A stretch of 64,000 bases of DNA from Deltaproteobacteria bacterium (GTDB lineage Bacteria > Desulfobacterota > Desulfobulbia > Desulfobulbales > Desulfocapsaceae). The notes under the pieces are model-generated. The model did not search any database and was not told the origin of the DNA. It was given only the letters and a program-made list of their open reading frames with translations. Positions within the stretch are counted from its first letter, which is position 1; each line of letters begins with the position of its first letter. Positions 62,168-64,000 of this stretch are shown piece by piece. Both the position numbers and the translations under genes were made by a program. Where the stretch lies: contig PDQQ01000011.1 of NCBI GenBank assembly GCA_002747825.1, positions 62,001 to 126,000 of the forward strand, written 5' to 3'.

Positions 62168-63214
62168 ATGAGTGTTTGCAGAAAAACTGGCATACTGACC
62201 CTACTGGTTGCTGCCGCAATGTTTGTATTGTTTCCGCTCAACGGTATTGCTGCGGACAAAAAGATCGTCTGGAAATCTTCAGGACACGGACCGGCCTCTG
62301 ACCCGTCCCAGATATTCCATGACAAGCTTTGCAAGGCCATCACCGAGGCCACCGGTGGCCGTCTGACCGTCAAACCCTTTGTTGGCGGTTCCATCGTTCC
62401 GGCCTACAAAGAACTTGACGCCATTGATCAGGGGGTGTTGCAAATGGGCTATACCTGCCCGATGTACAACCTCGATAAATGGCCGGCAGCCGGTCTGATC
62501 AGCTCTCGTCCGGGTGGTTTGCCTGGAGAGGCCCTGCGTACCTGGTTTGATTTTGGTGGTGGTGCAGACCTGATGAACAAGATGATGAAGGGCTATAATG
62601 TGATGACCTTTCCCGGCGCACTCTCCCCACTGCCTGAGGAGGTGTTTTTCCATTCAAAGGTCAAGCTTGAGTCATTGGCAGACCTGAAAGGTTTGAAAGC
62701 CCGCTGCATGGGTGACGGCGGCGAGATTTTGAAACGGATGGGAGCGGCAACGGTTATCATCCCCGGCGGTCAGCTCTATGAGGCAATGCAGCGTGGAACC
62801 ATTGATGCATTTGAGTATTCAACGCTCGCATCCAACTGGAACATGCATTTCAACGAGGTTGCCCCCTATGTGTATCTTTCACCGACCAGGGCACCCAGCG
62901 ACCCGCAGGTTATCTTCGTCAACAAAAAGGCCTGGGAAGCATTACCAGCCGACCTGCAGGCCACCGTCAAGGCTGTAGTTGCCCAATATACTCAAGACCA
63001 GCATGAATTTCTGGTAAACGAATCGATCAGTGCCGTGGAGAAGTTCAAAAAAGCCGGCAACGAGGTCTACAAGGTACCCAAAGACATCGAAGACGCTTTA
63101 AACGCGGAAGCAGACAAATTCTACGCTGAAAAATCAAAAAGCGAAGATCCTATCTTTGCAGAGATTTACGACTCGATGAAAGCCTTTGGTGAGGCCTACA
63201 ATGCAATCAAATAA
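62168..63214 (+). CDS. dctP: TRAP transporter substrate-binding protein (DctP family)
   Basis: Periplasmic binding protein of 348 residues, with signal peptide (LTLLVAAAMFVLFPLNGIAAD). The fold motifs are GGRLTVKPFVGGSIVP and ADLKGLKARCMGDGGEILKRMGA, with PGGQLYEAMQRGTIDAFEYST like the TakP group that binds 2-oxo acids. The Arg in KARCMG is the expected carboxylate contact. The ligand itself is uncertain. The gene has TGAGGAGG upstream, and a 12-bp hairpin lies between it and dctQ. Confidence 0.93.
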   Translation: MSVCRKTGILTLLVAAAMFVLFPLNGIAADKKIVWKSSGHGPASDPSQIFHDKLCKAITEATGGRLTVKPFVGGSIVPAYKELDAIDQGVLQMGYTCPMYNLDKWPAAGLISSRPGGLPGEALRTWFDFGGGADLMNKMMKGYNVMTFPGALSPLPEEVFFHSKVKLESLADLKGLKARCMGDGGEILKRMGAATVIIPGGQLYEAMQRGTIDAFEYSTLASNWNMHFNEVAPYVYLSPTRAPSDPQVIFVNKKAWEALPADLQATVKAVVAQYTQDQHEFLVNESISAVEKFKKAGNEVYKVPKDIEDALNAEADKFYAEKSKSEDPIFAEIYDSMKAFGEAYNAIK

Positions 63215-63244
63215 CAAAACATCCTGAGGTTCGATCAGCATCAA

Positions 63245-63274
63245 GATCATGCCGGACACAGATCCGGCATGATC
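63245..63274 (+). promoter_or_regulatory. Intercistronic hairpin between dctP and dctQ
   Basis: Perfect 12-bp stem GATCATGCCGGA / TCCGGCATGATC with a 6-nt loop, 31 nt after the dctP stop, without a T-run. As in the liv operon, it could protect the binding-protein mRNA and lower expression of the membrane subunits. Confidence 0.65.
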
Positions 63275-63296
63275 CGTTTCAAATCGGGGGAGAGGT

Positions 63297-63815
63297 ATGA
63301 CCACCTTACGAAAGCTGTTAACATTCATTGATTGGTTGAGCGAAAAGTCTGGACAACTGGGGAAATGGTTCGCGCTCCTCCTGGTCTTTGTCGGCTCTTT
63401 TGAAACGATTGCCCGGCATTTTTTCAATGCCCCGACAATCTGGGCCTATGACTCGATGTGTATGGCGGGCGGCGTCATCTACATGCTCGGCGCCTCCTAC
63501 AACTATCTGCACGATGCACACACCAGGGTGGATCTCTTTTATATGCGGGCAAAGCCACGAACCAAGGCCCTTATCGATGTTATCTGTTCTCTCTTCCTGT
63601 TTTTCCCGCTGATGATCGTCATGTTCAAACTGGCGGTTGACTGGGCAGTAAAGGCATGGAGGATCAACGAAGTCATGTTCACCAGCTTCTGGTATCCGCC
63701 TGCAGCACCCTATCGCACGATATTCGCAATTGGACTTTTCTTACTGATTCTTCAGGGATTTGCAAGGTTTGTCCGTGACCTTTACTTTTTGATACGAGGT
63801 GAACAAATTGTTTGA
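63297..63815 (+). CDS. dctQ: TRAP transporter small membrane subunit (DctQ family)
   Basis: A 172-residue protein with four hydrophobic segments. It includes the family motif ETIARHFFNAPTIWAYDSMCM and YNYLHDAHTRVDLFYMRAKPR. It links with DctM to form the membrane part. The ATG follows GGGGGAGAGGT. The end overlaps the dctM start by 8 bp. Confidence 0.93.
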   Translation: MTTLRKLLTFIDWLSEKSGQLGKWFALLLVFVGSFETIARHFFNAPTIWAYDSMCMAGGVIYMLGASYNYLHDAHTRVDLFYMRAKPRTKALIDVICSLFLFFPLMIVMFKLAVDWAVKAWRINEVMFTSFWYPPAAPYRTIFAIGLFLLILQGFARFVRDLYFLIRGEQIV

Positions 63816-64000
63816 ACTCAGCGCTGAAATTGTTGCCTTTCTGATGCTGGGGGGCGTATTTACCCTGGTTCTGACCGGCTTTCCGATTGCCTTTGTTATC
63901 GGTAGTGTTGCTTTTCTGGTCGGCCTGGCCATCTTCGGCCCGGTCACCACATTTCACATCCTCTACAGCCGTTTTTACGACCTGTCTCTGAACTATCCAT
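63808..64000 (+). CDS. dctM: TRAP transporter large subunit (DctM family), truncated by the window end
   Basis: Not in the ORF track because it runs off the end. TTG 63808, with GAGGTGA 5 nt before it, opens a frame FELSAEIVAFLMLGGVFTL and then VLTGFPIAFVIGSVAFLVGL, the usual DctM N-terminus. It overlaps the dctQ stop by 8 bp. Only the first 64 residues are seen. Confidence 0.9.
   Translation, partial: MFELSAEIVAFLMLGGVFTLVLTGFPIAFVIGSVAFLVGLAIFGPVTTFHILYSRFYDLSLNYP

Overview
The window looks like an ordinary, gene-dense stretch of chromosome from a Gram-negative, probably strictly anaerobic bacterium. The best guess is a sulfur-cycle Desulfobacterota of the Desulfobulbales type (Desulfotalea/Desulforhopalus-like). 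This is inferred from the gene set and cannot be proved without a search: an ole hydrocarbon cluster, a signal-peptide-bearing CbiK chelatase, KamA, LivKHMGF and TRAP transporters, MsbA and an O-antigen-ligase-like protein, RpoH, and a cyclic-nucleotide/DUF4388 protein. No phage, plasmid, CRISPR array, tRNA or rRNA was seen.

Layout. 0-7 kb: obgE, a lipoprotein, mscL, a KamA-family aminomutase, a malic/malolactic-type enzyme and cspA. 7.7-13 kb: oleB-oleC-oleD, followed in the same direction by an M48 metalloprotease with TPRs and a stand-alone chorismate mutase. 13-20 kb: moaA, tsaD, a DUF2062 membrane protein, a cobalamin riboswitch with an attenuator in front of cbiK, a membrane protein of unknown function, and sppA. 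20-25 kb: a Crp/Fnr regulator, a family-2 glycosyltransferase and a large HAD-type protein. 25-30 kb: a complete branched-chain amino-acid ABC transporter, livKHMGF. 30-41 kb: a DUF4136 lipoprotein, lepA, rpoH, a DegT-type aminotransferase, a 1331-residue TPR/beta-barrel outer-membrane candidate, greA and a TetR repressor with a likely operator. 41-51 kb: a purD-purE fusion, an Sua5/YrdC protein, ettA, a cNMP-binding/DUF4388 protein, a HEAT-like protein, rpmB and msbA. 51-60 kb: an O-antigen-ligase-like protein and a late cobalamin block, cobC-cobU-cobT-cobS-cobD/Q-cbiB. 60-64 kb: a GntR regulator, an MBL-fold protein and a TRAP transporter whose large subunit runs off the end.

How the genes work together. 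cbiK (metal insertion, under a B12 riboswitch) and the 52.5-59.2 kb block (corrin amidation, aminopropanol attachment, lower-ligand activation, nucleotide-loop assembly) belong to one pathway. cobD is fused to cobQ, and cbiB follows directly. oleBCD carry out the last three steps of long-chain olefin formation; oleA, the first step, is not in this window. tsaD and sua5 are two parts of the t6A tRNA-modification pathway. In both transporters a strong hairpin lies between the binding-protein gene and the membrane-subunit genes.

The most unusual non-coding features are these. A roughly 230-bp palindromic-ended repeat occurs twice, about 90 % identical by eye; one copy supplies the stop codon of kamA, and a solo end lies at 32.7 kb. 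A 22-bp perfect palindrome lies about 430 bp upstream of livK. The purD-purE junction still holds out-of-frame stops and a Shine-Dalgarno-like sequence. No clearly new multi-gene system was found; the repeat element and the two enzyme fusions are the best leads.
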